Part shown: positions 15,338 through 22,375 of the stretch, piece after piece
Layout of the letters: every line of letters starts with the position of its first letter
Numbering within the stretch: position 1 is the stretch's first letter
NCBI GenBank assembly: GCA_039812545.1
Contig: JBDIAR010000013.1
Coordinates: 1-30,730 of the forward strand
Direction: 5' to 3'
DNA length: 30,730 bases
DNA from: JBDIAR01 sp039812545
Lineage (GTDB): Bacteria; Actinomycetota; Actinomycetes; Actinomycetales; Dermatophilaceae
The notes under the pieces: model-generated
Databases searched by the model: none
What the model was told of the DNA's origin: nothing
Seen by the model: the letters and a program-made list of their open reading frames with translations, nothing else
Program-made: the position numbers and the translations under genes

Positions 15338-16189
15338 ATGCCCGCCGATCCCGTCACGCCCGATCCCCTGTCGCCCGATCCCGTCACGCCCGATCCCGTC
15401 ACGCCCGAACCGATGGAGCCCGAGGCCGGGTCCAGTGCCGCCGCCTGGCGCCGACTGGCCCGAATGGGGCGACCTCGACCGACCAAGGCCAATGTCCTGG
15501 TCAGCCTGTTGGCGATCGCCCTCGGGTTCGCGCTCGCCACGCAGCTCAAGCTCAGCCGCGAGGACGGCCTGGAACGCCTGCGCCAGGACGAACTCATCAA
15601 ACTGCTCGACCAGGTGTCCAGCCGGGCCACTGACCTGGACAGCCAGGTGCGCACCCTGCAGTCCCAGCGCGACGCGATCGCCGGTGGCCGCACCTCGCGG
15701 GAGGACGACCTGCGTCGAGCCCAGGCCCGGCTCGACACCCTCGGTCTGCTCGCCGGCACCGTTGCGGCGACCGGTCCGGGGATCGTGGTCACGATCAGCG
15801 ACCCGGGCGCCAAGGTGACCCCGGCGGCCGTCCTGGACGCCCTCGAAGAGCTGCGCGACGCGGGAGCGGAGGTCATCGACATCGGCGGGGTCCGGGTCGT
15901 GGTCGAGACGGCCGTGACCGGCGAAGCCGGTCGGATCCAAGTGGGCGGCGTCGCGGTGCCGTACCCGATCGTGATCACCGCGATCGGCGACCCGGCCACG
16001 ATGGCCACCGCCATGAACATCCCGGGCGGCGTGGTCGCCAATGTCGACCAACTCGGCGGGAGCGCCACGGTGCGCCAGGAGACCCGCTTAAGGGTGACCT
16101 CGTTGCACGGCCAGAATTCGCCTCGTTACGCTCGACCTGTGACGACAGTTCCACCGTCGGCCCCGGCGACGACGCCGAGCTCGCGGTGA
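15338..16189 (+). CDS. DUF881 family membrane protein, second copy
   Basis: This 283-residue paralogue repeats the plan of the first DUF881 protein: cytoplasmic N-terminus, membrane helix at about 52-70, coiled coil at about 74-120 and an outer domain with TGPGIVVTISDPGAKV, ELRDAGAEVIDIGGVRV and PYPIVITAIGDPATMATAM. The N-terminus differs: residues 4-28 are a Pro-rich run of DPVTP-like pentapeptides. GAGGAG at 15326-15331 fixes the ATG. The last 35 residues are lower in GC than the rest, include a TTA leucine codon at 16087-16089, and coincide with a probable promoter for gcvH. Homologue of Rv1825 by position. Confidence 0.88.
   Translation: MPADPVTPDPLSPDPVTPDPVTPEPMEPEAGSSAAAWRRLARMGRPRPTKANVLVSLLAIALGFALATQLKLSREDGLERLRQDELIKLLDQVSSRATDLDSQVRTLQSQRDAIAGGRTSREDDLRRAQARLDTLGLLAGTVAATGPGIVVTISDPGAKVTPAAVLDALEELRDAGAEVIDIGGVRVVVETAVTGEAGRIQVGGVAVPYPIVITAIGDPATMATAMNIPGGVVANVDQLGGSATVRQETRLRVTSLHGQNSPRYARPVTTVPPSAPATTPSSR
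15347..15421 (+). repeat. 15-bp in-frame tandem repeat encoding DPVTP
   Basis: Five consecutive 15-bp units begin at 15347, 15362, 15377, 15392 and 15407. Units 1, 3 and 4 are identical, unit 2 is close (DPLSP) and unit 5 is degenerate (EPMEP). The repeat lies in the cytoplasmic tail of the second DUF881 protein and, being a multiple of three, could change length without a frameshift. Confidence 0.85.
16103..16132 (+). promoter_or_regulatory. Candidate promoter for gcvH inside the end of the DUF881 gene
   Basis: TTGCAC (16103-16108) and TACGCT (16127-16132) are 18 bp apart. TACGCT is the same hexamer found before the leaderless genes at 13527 and 28038. It is followed after 6 nt by a GTG in the DUF881 frame, but that would give only 16 residues; the more useful product is an mRNA with a leader of about 110 nt for gcvH. 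Confidence 0.4.
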
Positions 16190-16250
16190 GTTCCCGCTGT
16201 CGCCGGATGGGCATACCCGAACCGATCCACCCCCACCCTGAGGAGCAACG

Positions 16251-16637
16251 ATGAGCGAACTCGAGTACCCCGGCGACCTGAGCTACACCACCGACCACGA
16301 GTGGGTCAAGGTCGACGCAGGCGTCGCCCGCGTCGGTATCACGGCATACGCCCAGAACGCCCTCGGCGACGTCGTCTACGTCTCCCTGCCCGCGGTCGGC
16401 GACGACATCGAGGCCGGATCGTCCTGTGGCGAGGTGGAGTCCACCAAGTCGGTGAGCGATGTGTTCGCGCCGCTGACCGGACAGGTCGTCGCCGTCAACG
16501 ACGCCCTGGACGCCTCGCCGGAACTGCTCAACTCCGACCCGTACGGCGCGGGCTGGATGTTCGAGATCAAGCTGGCCGACGGTGCCGACCTGAGTTCCCT
16601 GCTGGATGCGGCGGCATACCAGGAGCAACTCGACTGA
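16251..16637 (+). CDS. gcvH: Glycine cleavage system H protein
   Basis: GcvH is the lipoyl carrier that shuttles the aminomethyl group between the P, T and L proteins of the glycine cleavage complex in the cytoplasm. The 128-residue protein has the full family pattern: YTTDHEWVKVD near the N-terminus, VRVGIT-like ARVGITAYAQNALGD, and the lipoylation site ESTKSV with K66. Length is standard. AGGAG at 16241-16245 gives the ATG. The P protein gene is 2.8 kb downstream, separated by four regulatory or accessory genes; gcvT and the L protein are not in the window. Confidence 0.96.
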   Translation: MSELEYPGDLSYTTDHEWVKVDAGVARVGITAYAQNALGDVVYVSLPAVGDDIEAGSSCGEVESTKSVSDVFAPLTGQVVAVNDALDASPELLNSDPYGAGWMFEIKLADGADLSSLLDAAAYQEQLD

Positions 16638-16733
16638 GGCTGCGGCGCGCCGGACGAAGGGTGACCTAACCTGTCGCTTCCGGGTAGCCTGTCAGGCATC
16701 CGGCGATCAGGGAAAGCGAGGCGGACTCCGGCC

Positions 16734-17180
16734 ATGCAGGACGACCCACAGCACACGGGGTACCTCAGTGAACCGACCACGATTCGGTTCCCCGGGGTCG
16801 GCGACGTCGACGCCCCGGATCTGGCCGGCGCGGGTCGCGACGGGTTGTCCCCGGAGGATCACGCCACCATCGACGCCCTTCGTCCGGGGACCGCACTGCT
16901 CGTCGTGTTGCGCGGACCCAACACCGGCGCGCGCTTCCTGCTCGACGACGCCCTGATCACCTCGGGGCGACACCCGGACAGCGACATCTTCCTCGACGAC
17001 GTCACCGTCTCGCGTCGCCATGCCGAGTTCGTCCGGCGCGACGGTGGGTATGCCGTGCGCGACGTCGGTTCGTTGAACGGCACCTATGTCAACCGGCGTC
17101 GGATTGACGACAACGCGCTGCGTACCGGCGACGAGGTCCAGATCGGCAAGTTCCGCCTGGTCTACTACGGCGCCCGCTGA
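16734..17180 (+). CDS. garA: FHA-domain regulator of the GarA/OdhI type
   Basis: This 148-residue cytoplasmic protein carries a forkhead-associated domain over about residues 52-145, with the phosphothreonine-binding residues R79 (SGRH), S93/R94/H96 (SRRHAEF) and N115-G116 (LNGT). GarA/OdhI binds and inhibits 2-oxoglutarate dehydrogenase and adjusts glutamate metabolism; phosphorylation of an N-terminal Thr pair by PknB/PknG makes it self-inhibited. Here a matching Thr pair, T15-T16 in SEPTTIRF, stands at the expected place ahead of the domain. Position between gcvH and a MerR gene equals Rv1827. The ATG at 16734 has only a loose purine-rich GAGGCGGA upstream. Identity as GarA is strong from order and motifs together. 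Confidence 0.88.
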   Translation: MQDDPQHTGYLSEPTTIRFPGVGDVDAPDLAGAGRDGLSPEDHATIDALRPGTALLVVLRGPNTGARFLLDDALITSGRHPDSDIFLDDVTVSRRHAEFVRRDGGYAVRDVGSLNGTYVNRRRIDDNALRTGDEVQIGKFRLVYYGAR

Positions 17181-17183
17181 TTC

Positions 17184-17906
17184 GTGGCGACCCGCGGCCA
17201 GTCCATCGGGGCGGTCCTGCGCGACCTGCGCGAGGACTTCCCGGAGTTGACGATCTCCAAGATCCGCTTCCTGGAGGATCAGGGCTTGGTCGCCCCGACC
17301 CGCACCCCGGCCGGATATCGGGTCTTCGCGCCGGCCGACGTCGAGCGACTGCGCTTCGTCTTGACGGCCCAGCGCGACCGGTTCTGGCCGCTCAAAGTCG
17401 TCAAAGACGCGCTGGAGGCGATGGACCGGGGGCTGACCATCGACGCCGGCACGTCGCCGTCCGGCCTGCCGGGGGCCCCCGTCGATTCGACGTCGACGCC
17501 GACACCCAGCCCGGGCCGGCTGCGCGCCTCCCCCACCTTGCGCCTGACCGCCGCCGAGCTGGGGGAGGCCTCGGGTCTGTCGCCCACGGCGATCGCCGAA
17601 CTCGCCACCTTCGGGCTGCTGCACGCCGACCCGACCGGCCACTTCGACTCCGATGCCCTCGCCGTGGCCACCTCGGCCGGAGCACTGGCCGGCTACGGCG
17701 TCGAACCGCGGCACCTGCGGGCCTTCCGCACGGCCGCGGAACGTGAGATCGGCCTGGTCCAACAGATCGTCGGCCCCGCCCGGGCGGCAGCCTCGCGCCG
17801 GGCCGCCGACGGCCGCTCCGAACCCACCGATCCGACCGCGGACGTCCTCGCACACTGCGTGGCACTGCATACCGCGCTGGTTCGGGCCCAGTTGCACGCC
17901 AGGTGA
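17184..17906 (+). CDS. ftsR: MerR family regulator of the FtsR/Rv1828 type
   Basis: This 240-residue protein has a MerR winged helix-turn-helix over residues about 8-75, with LTISKIRFLEDQGLVAPTRTPAGYRVF and a following coiled segment. A Pro/Ser/Thr linker (about 90-115) and a second helical domain lie after it. In corynebacteria the homologue FtsR activates ftsZ; in M. tuberculosis it is Rv1828. It starts with GTG 3 nt after the garA stop and has no own Shine-Dalgarno, so translation is probably coupled. The gene symbol is assigned by family and gene order; target genes here are unproven. Confidence 0.85.
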   Translation: MATRGQSIGAVLRDLREDFPELTISKIRFLEDQGLVAPTRTPAGYRVFAPADVERLRFVLTAQRDRFWPLKVVKDALEAMDRGLTIDAGTSPSGLPGAPVDSTSTPTPSPGRLRASPTLRLTAAELGEASGLSPTAIAELATFGLLHADPTGHFDSDALAVATSAGALAGYGVEPRHLRAFRTAAEREIGLVQQIVGPARAAASRRAADGRSEPTDPTADVLAHCVALHTALVRAQLHAR

Positions 17907-17940
17907 CCGGCGCGCGGTGGCCTTGACCGGGCCGGGGGCG

Positions 17941-17946
17941 TAGCGT
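17941..17946 (+). promoter_or_regulatory. Likely -10 box of a leaderless promoter (DUF151 gene)
   Basis: TAGCGT ends 6 nt before the GTG at 17953. The GGAGG inside that gap is one base from the start, too close for ribosome binding. A TTGACC at 17923 is only 12 bp away from the box and is probably not its -35. Confidence 0.5.
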
Positions 17947-17952
17947 GGAGGC

Positions 17953-18444
17953 GTGTTCGAGGTCGACGTGATCGGTGTACGCGTGGAAATGCCGACCAAC
18001 CAACCCATCGTGCTGCTCCAGGAGCGGTCCGGTCAGCGATACGTGCCCATCTGGATCGGGGCCGCGGAAGCGGCCGCCATCGCCTACGCCCAACAAGGCG
18101 TCGTGCCGCCGCGGCCGCTCACCCACGACCTGCTCAAGGACGTCATCGAGGCGCTGGGCCGCCCGCTGACCGGAGCGGCGATCGTCGCCCTACAAGACGG
18201 TGTCTTCCACGCCGAACTGTCCTTCGAAGGTGGCATCGTCGTCGGCTCCCGCGCGTCGGATGCGATCGCGCTCGCCCTGCGGACCGGCACGACCGTGCTG
18301 GTCGCCGACGAGGTCATGGACGAGGCGGGCGTGCTGGTGACCCCGGAGGAAGATGACGAGGTCGAACAATTCAAGGCATTCCTAGACCACGTCTCGGCCG
18401 AGGACTTCAGCACGGAAGAGCCCGGCCCCACCGAACAAATCTAA
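17953..18444 (+). CDS. Bifunctional nuclease family protein (DUF151)
   Basis: This 163-residue protein belongs to the DUF151 family, whose plant members have both RNase and DNase activity; bacterial function is unsettled. Family stretches are VIGVRVEMPTNQPIVLLQE near the N-terminus, RYVPIWIGAAEAAAIAYAQQG, and SFEGGIVVGSRASDAIALALRTG. The last 30 residues are acidic. It occupies the Rv1829 position between two MerR-type genes. The GTG start at 17953 agrees with the family N-terminus (VFEVDVIGVRVE). Confidence 0.9.
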   Translation: MFEVDVIGVRVEMPTNQPIVLLQERSGQRYVPIWIGAAEAAAIAYAQQGVVPPRPLTHDLLKDVIEALGRPLTGAAIVALQDGVFHAELSFEGGIVVGSRASDAIALALRTGTTVLVADEVMDEAGVLVTPEEDDEVEQFKAFLDHVSAEDFSTEEPGPTEQI

Positions 18445-18504
18445 CCTTCAGGTGGAGCTTTAGCGTCAGCGACACGCCGGGCAAGCGTAACGGCTGCGAC
18501 GTCG

Positions 18505-18533
18505 TTGACGACCCCCACCGGGGCGTCTACCGT
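18505..18533 (+). promoter_or_regulatory. Promoter of the second MerR gene
   Basis: TTGACG (18505-18510) and TACCGT (18528-18533) are exactly 17 bp apart, the best housekeeping-sigma match in the window. Transcription would start near 18540, giving a leader of about 38 nt that ends in a strong Shine-Dalgarno (AAGGGAGGG at 18564-18572). Confidence 0.65.
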
Positions 18534-18577
18534 CGAACCGGACGAACGATCCACCTGACCAGCGAAGGGAGGGCCCG

Positions 18578-19243
18578 ATGAGCAGCTCCACATCCGATTC
18601 GGATCAGGTCGCCGCGCCCGGACCGACGGCTCCCTCGCCGGCTGTTCCCACCGTTCCGACCATGCCCGCGTCCTCGCCGTCGCGTACCCAGGGCCTACTC
18701 TTCGACGACGACCTGCCCGAGTTGAGCGACGACATCGGCTACCGCGGCCCCACGGCCTGCAAGGCCGCCGGGATCACCTACCGGCAGCTCGACTACTGGG
18801 CGCGGACCCAACTGGTCGAACCCTCCGTGCGCTCGGCCACCGGATCGGGCACCCAGCGGCTCTACGGGTTCCGTGACATCCTCGTCCTCAAGGTCGTCAA
18901 GCGGCTCCTGGACACCGGGGTGTCCCTCCAGCAGATCCGCACCGCGATCGCCCACCTGCGCGAGCGGGGGGTCGAGGACCTGGCCCAGATCACCTTGATG
19001 AGTGACGGCGCGTCGGTCTACGAGTGCACCTCCGCCGACGAGGTCATCGACCTGGTCCAAGGTGGCCAGGGCGTGTTCGGCATCGCCGTCGGCCGGGTCT
19101 GGCGTGAGGTCGAGGGTTCGCTGTCCGCTTTGCCCAGCGAACGCACCGACGGAGCGACCGACGCCCCGTCCGGCGCGCCCGGCGACGGCGGCTCGGACGC
19201 CGACGAGTTGAGCGCCCGACGCGCGGCCCGTCAGTTCGCCTGA
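18578..19243 (+). CDS. MerR family transcriptional regulator (Rv1830 type)
   Basis: This 221-residue regulator has a disordered N-terminus rich in Pro, Ser and Ala. A MerR DNA-binding domain follows at about residues 50-120: YRGPTACKAAGITYRQLDYWARTQLVEPS and then the wing and dimerisation helices (LYGFRDILVLKVVKRLL, GVSLQQIRTAIAHL). The C-terminal part includes ASVYECTSADEVIDLVQGGQGVFGIAVG and an acidic disordered tail. By order it matches Rv1830, an essential-type regulator near glycine cleavage genes. No metal-ligand cysteines of classic MerR sensors are evident. It precedes gcvP by 164 bp. Confidence 0.9.
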   Translation: MSSSTSDSDQVAAPGPTAPSPAVPTVPTMPASSPSRTQGLLFDDDLPELSDDIGYRGPTACKAAGITYRQLDYWARTQLVEPSVRSATGSGTQRLYGFRDILVLKVVKRLLDTGVSLQQIRTAIAHLRERGVEDLAQITLMSDGASVYECTSADEVIDLVQGGQGVFGIAVGRVWREVEGSLSALPSERTDGATDAPSGAPGDGGSDADELSARRAARQFA

Positions 19244-19271
19244 CCCCGCCGTCCGACCCGAAAAACCCTCC

Positions 19272-19280
19272 TGATAGATT
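19272..19280 (+). promoter_or_regulatory. Candidate extended -10 promoter for gcvP
   Basis: TGATAGATT is a TGn extension followed by TAGATT (19275-19280), among the most AT-rich spots of the region. No good -35 is present, as allowed for extended -10 promoters. The leader would be about 120 nt. I looked for glycine-riboswitch landmarks in this leader and did not find them. Confidence 0.4.
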
Positions 19281-19407
19281 CGCTGCCGTCGTTCAACGGT
19301 GTGGCCCTTTCGCCCAGCCGACCAGCAAACCCGTTCACCATGGCGGTGCGCAGTCGATTCGTGGCCGGTGACCACAGCCCCAGCCGAAGCAGCGGGAGGC
19401 ACCCATC

Positions 19408-22293
19408 ATGAGCACCGAAACCACGTCCAGCACCCAGGTTCCCTTCGTGGGACGCCACGTGGGGCCAGACTATGCGGAGATCGCGGCGATGCTTGAGGTG
19501 GTGGGGCAACCCGATCTGGACACCCTCGTCGATACCGCGATCCCCGGTGGAATCCGGATCGATCGAGCACTGCGGATCGACGCCGCCCCCTCCGAGGAGG
19601 CCGTGCTCGCCGAGTTGCGTGGCCTGGCCGCCCGCAACAAGGTCCTCACCTCGATGATCGGGATGGGGTACTACGGGACGAACACGCCCCCGGTCGTGGT
19701 GCGTCGCGTCCTGCAGTCGCCGACCTGGTACACGGCATACACCCCCTACCAACCGGAGATCTCTCAGGGACGCCTGGAAGCCCTGCTGAACTACCAGACG
19801 ATGGTCGCCGACCTGACCGGCCTGGACATCTCCAACGCCTCCCTGCTGGACGAGGCCACCGCCGCCGCCGAGGCGATGGCGCTGATGCGGCGGGCCACCA
19901 AGAAGCCGGCGTCCGCGGTCCTGCTCGTGGACGCCCAGATCTTCCCCCAGACCCTGGGGGTCATCAACACCCGCGCCCTGCCGACCGGCATCGACGTGGT
20001 CGTCGTTCCCGACATCGACCGGATCGACTCCGCCGAGGCGCTGACCGCCGCGGCCGCGGGTCGCGAGGTCTTCGGCGTGATCGTCCAGTACCCCGGGTTG
20101 GACGGGGTCGTCCGCGATTTCGAGACACTGACCCGCGTCGTCCACGACAACGGCGGCCTGGTCACGGCCTGCGCCGACCTGCTGGCCCTCACCCTGCTGG
20201 TTCCGCCGGGGGAGTGGGGCGCCGACGTCGCGGTCGGTTCCAGCCAGCGGTTCGGCGTTCCGATGGGCTTCGGCGGTCCGCACGCCGGCTTCATGGCCGT
20301 CCACTCCGACGTCGCCCGGTCGATGCCCGGCCGGCTGGTCGGCCTGTCCGTGGACGCGGAGGGGGCACCGGCATACCGGCTCGCCCTGCAGACCCGCGAA
20401 CAGCACATCCGGCGGGAGAAGGCCACCAGCAATATCTGCACCGCTCAGGTCCTGTTGGCCGTCATGGCCAGCATGTATGCCGTGTGGCACGGTCCGCAGG
20501 GTCTGGCCGACATCGCCCGGCGGGTGCACGGCTGGGCCACCACGCTGGCCGAGGGCCTGCGGGCCGGTGGCCTGGAGGTCTCTGAGCAGTTCTTCGACAC
20601 CGTCCGGGTGCACGTCCCGGACGCCGCCGACCGGTACGTCCGCGAGGCCGCCAACCGCGGGATCAACATCTGGCAGGTCGACGACCACACCGTCTCGATC
20701 GCCTGCGACGAACTCACCACGAGCGATCACATCAACTCGCTGTGGACGGCGTTCGGGGTGGCCGGCGCCGCCGCGGTCCCGGCTGGCGGCGAGCTCGGCT
20801 GGCCGGAGAAGATGCGCCGCACCTCGTCGTATCTCGACGCGCCGGTCTTCCACTCCTACCGGTCCGAGACCTCGATGCTGCGGTACATGCACCGCCTGGC
20901 CGAACGCGACTTCGCGCTGGACCGCGGGATGATCCCGCTCGGCTCGTGCACGATGAAGCTCAACGCCACCACCGAGATGGAGGCGATCACCTGGCCGGAG
21001 TTCGGGCAGATCCACCCCTTCGCACCGGCATACCAAAGCGAGGGGTTCGTCGAACTCATCAACCAGCTCTGCGGCTGGCTGGTCGAGATCACCGGGTACG
21101 ACGCCGTGTCGCTGCAGCCGAACGCCGGCTCGCAGGGCGAGTTCGCCGGGCTGATGGCGATCACCGAGTATCACAAGGCCAACGGCGAGCCGAACCGCAC
21201 CGTCTGCCTCATCCCCGCCAGCGCCCACGGCACCAACGCCGCCAGTGCCGCGATGGCCGGGATGAAGGTCGTCGTCGTCAAGTCCGCACCGGACGGCACG
21301 ATCGACATGGCGGACCTGCAGGCCAAGATCGACCAGTATGCCGCCGACCTCGCCGGGATCATGGTCACCTACCCCTCGACCCACGGGGTGTACGAGGACA
21401 CCATCACGCAGTTGTGTGCGCTGGTCCACGACGCCGGCGGTCAGGTGTACGTCGACGGGGCGAACCTCAACGCGCTGGTCGGACTGGCCCGGCCCGGCAA
21501 GTTCGGAGCTGACGTCTCGCACCTCAACCTGCACAAGACCTTCGCGATCCCGCACGGCGGCGGCGGTCCGGGCGTGGGGCCGGTCGCGGTCCGGGCCCAT
21601 CTGGCGCCCTACCTGCCGAGCCACCCGGTCGTCCCGATCGGACCGGACACGTCCTACGGCCCGGTGTCGGCGGCGCCCTACGGGTCCGCCGGCGTGCTGC
21701 CGATCTCCTGGGCCTATATCCGCCTGATGGGTGGGGCCGGTCTGGCGCACGCGACGAAGGTCGCGGTCCTCAACGCCAACTACATCGCGACCCGACTCGG
21801 CCAGCACTACCCGGTGCTGTACTCCGGCACCGCGGGCCTGGTCGCGCACGAGTGCATCCTCGACTTGCGCCAGATCACCAAGGAGACCGGGGTCACCGTC
21901 GACGACGTCGCCAAGCGCCTGATCGACTACGGCTTCCACGCCCCCACCATGTCCTTCCCGGTGGCCGGAACCCTGATGATCGAACCCACCGAATCGGAGG
22001 ACCTCGGCGAGATCGACCGGTTCATCGACGCGATGATCGCCATCCGGGACGAGATCGAGGCGGTCCACAAGGGCGAGGTGGAGGTCGCGTCCAGCGCGTT
22101 GCGCAACGCCCCGCATACGGCCGAGTCGTTGACCGGAGAGTGGGACCACCCGTACGACCGGGCCACTGCCGTCTACCCGGGCAAGGTCGATCCCCTGGCG
22201 AAGTACTGGCCGCCGGTGCGCCGGATCGACGGCCCGTACGGTGACCGCAACCTGATCTGTTCCTGCCCGCGGCCGGAGGCCTTCGAGGACTGA
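19408..22293 (+). CDS. gcvP: Glycine dehydrogenase (decarboxylating), P protein
   Basis: GcvP is the PLP enzyme that decarboxylates glycine and loads the aminomethyl group on the lipoyl arm of GcvH. At 961 residues it is the fused, homodimeric form with two aminotransferase-like halves. Features include the N-terminal FVGRHVGPDYAEI, MGYYGTNTPPVV, YTAYTPYQPEISQGRLEALLN, the glycine-rich GFGGPHAGF in the inactive half, and the PLP-binding K710 in NLHKTFAIPHGGGGPG of the active half. GGGAGG at 19394-19399 fixes the ATG at 19408. A small hairpin (CGCCG/CGGCG at 22301-22313) follows the stop and may terminate. It matches the gcvB position of M. tuberculosis. Confidence 0.96.
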   Translation: MSTETTSSTQVPFVGRHVGPDYAEIAAMLEVVGQPDLDTLVDTAIPGGIRIDRALRIDAAPSEEAVLAELRGLAARNKVLTSMIGMGYYGTNTPPVVVRRVLQSPTWYTAYTPYQPEISQGRLEALLNYQTMVADLTGLDISNASLLDEATAAAEAMALMRRATKKPASAVLLVDAQIFPQTLGVINTRALPTGIDVVVVPDIDRIDSAEALTAAAAGREVFGVIVQYPGLDGVVRDFETLTRVVHDNGGLVTACADLLALTLLVPPGEWGADVAVGSSQRFGVPMGFGGPHAGFMAVHSDVARSMPGRLVGLSVDAEGAPAYRLALQTREQHIRREKATSNICTAQVLLAVMASMYAVWHGPQGLADIARRVHGWATTLAEGLRAGGLEVSEQFFDTVRVHVPDAADRYVREAANRGINIWQVDDHTVSIACDELTTSDHINSLWTAFGVAGAAAVPAGGELGWPEKMRRTSSYLDAPVFHSYRSETSMLRYMHRLAERDFALDRGMIPLGSCTMKLNATTEMEAITWPEFGQIHPFAPAYQSEGFVELINQLCGWLVEITGYDAVSLQPNAGSQGEFAGLMAITEYHKANGEPNRTVCLIPASAHGTNAASAAMAGMKVVVVKSAPDGTIDMADLQAKIDQYAADLAGIMVTYPSTHGVYEDTITQLCALVHDAGGQVYVDGANLNALVGLARPGKFGADVSHLNLHKTFAIPHGGGGPGVGPVAVRAHLAPYLPSHPVVPIGPDTSYGPVSAAPYGSAGVLPISWAYIRLMGGAGLAHATKVAVLNANYIATRLGQHYPVLYSGTAGLVAHECILDLRQITKETGVTVDDVAKRLIDYGFHAPTMSFPVAGTLMIEPTESEDLGEIDRFIDAMIAIRDEIEAVHKGEVEVASSALRNAPHTAESLTGEWDHPYDRATAVYPGKVDPLAKYWPPVRRIDGPYGDRNLICSCPRPEAFED

Positions 22294-22363
22294 TCGCTCT
22301 CGCCGCGACGGCGGGCGGTTGGACGGTTGGATCGTTCGTCCGCCCGCCGCGCTACGCAGCACC

Positions 22364-22369
22364 TAAGAT
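22364..22369 (+). promoter_or_regulatory. Likely -10 box of a leaderless promoter (membrane protein gene)
   Basis: TAAGAT ends exactly 6 nt before the GTG at 22376, with no Shine-Dalgarno between. No -35 is obvious. Confidence 0.5.
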
Positions 22370-22375
22370 CCGACT

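Noticed and set aside
17923..17946. TTGACC and TAGCGT as a full promoter for the DUF151 gene
   Set aside because: The spacer is only 12 bp, too short for the housekeeping sigma factor; only the -10 box is retained.
19244..19407. Glycine riboswitch ahead of gcvP
   Set aside because: The expected conserved purine-rich aptamer blocks are not seen; only a weak CCGT/ACGG hairpin is present.
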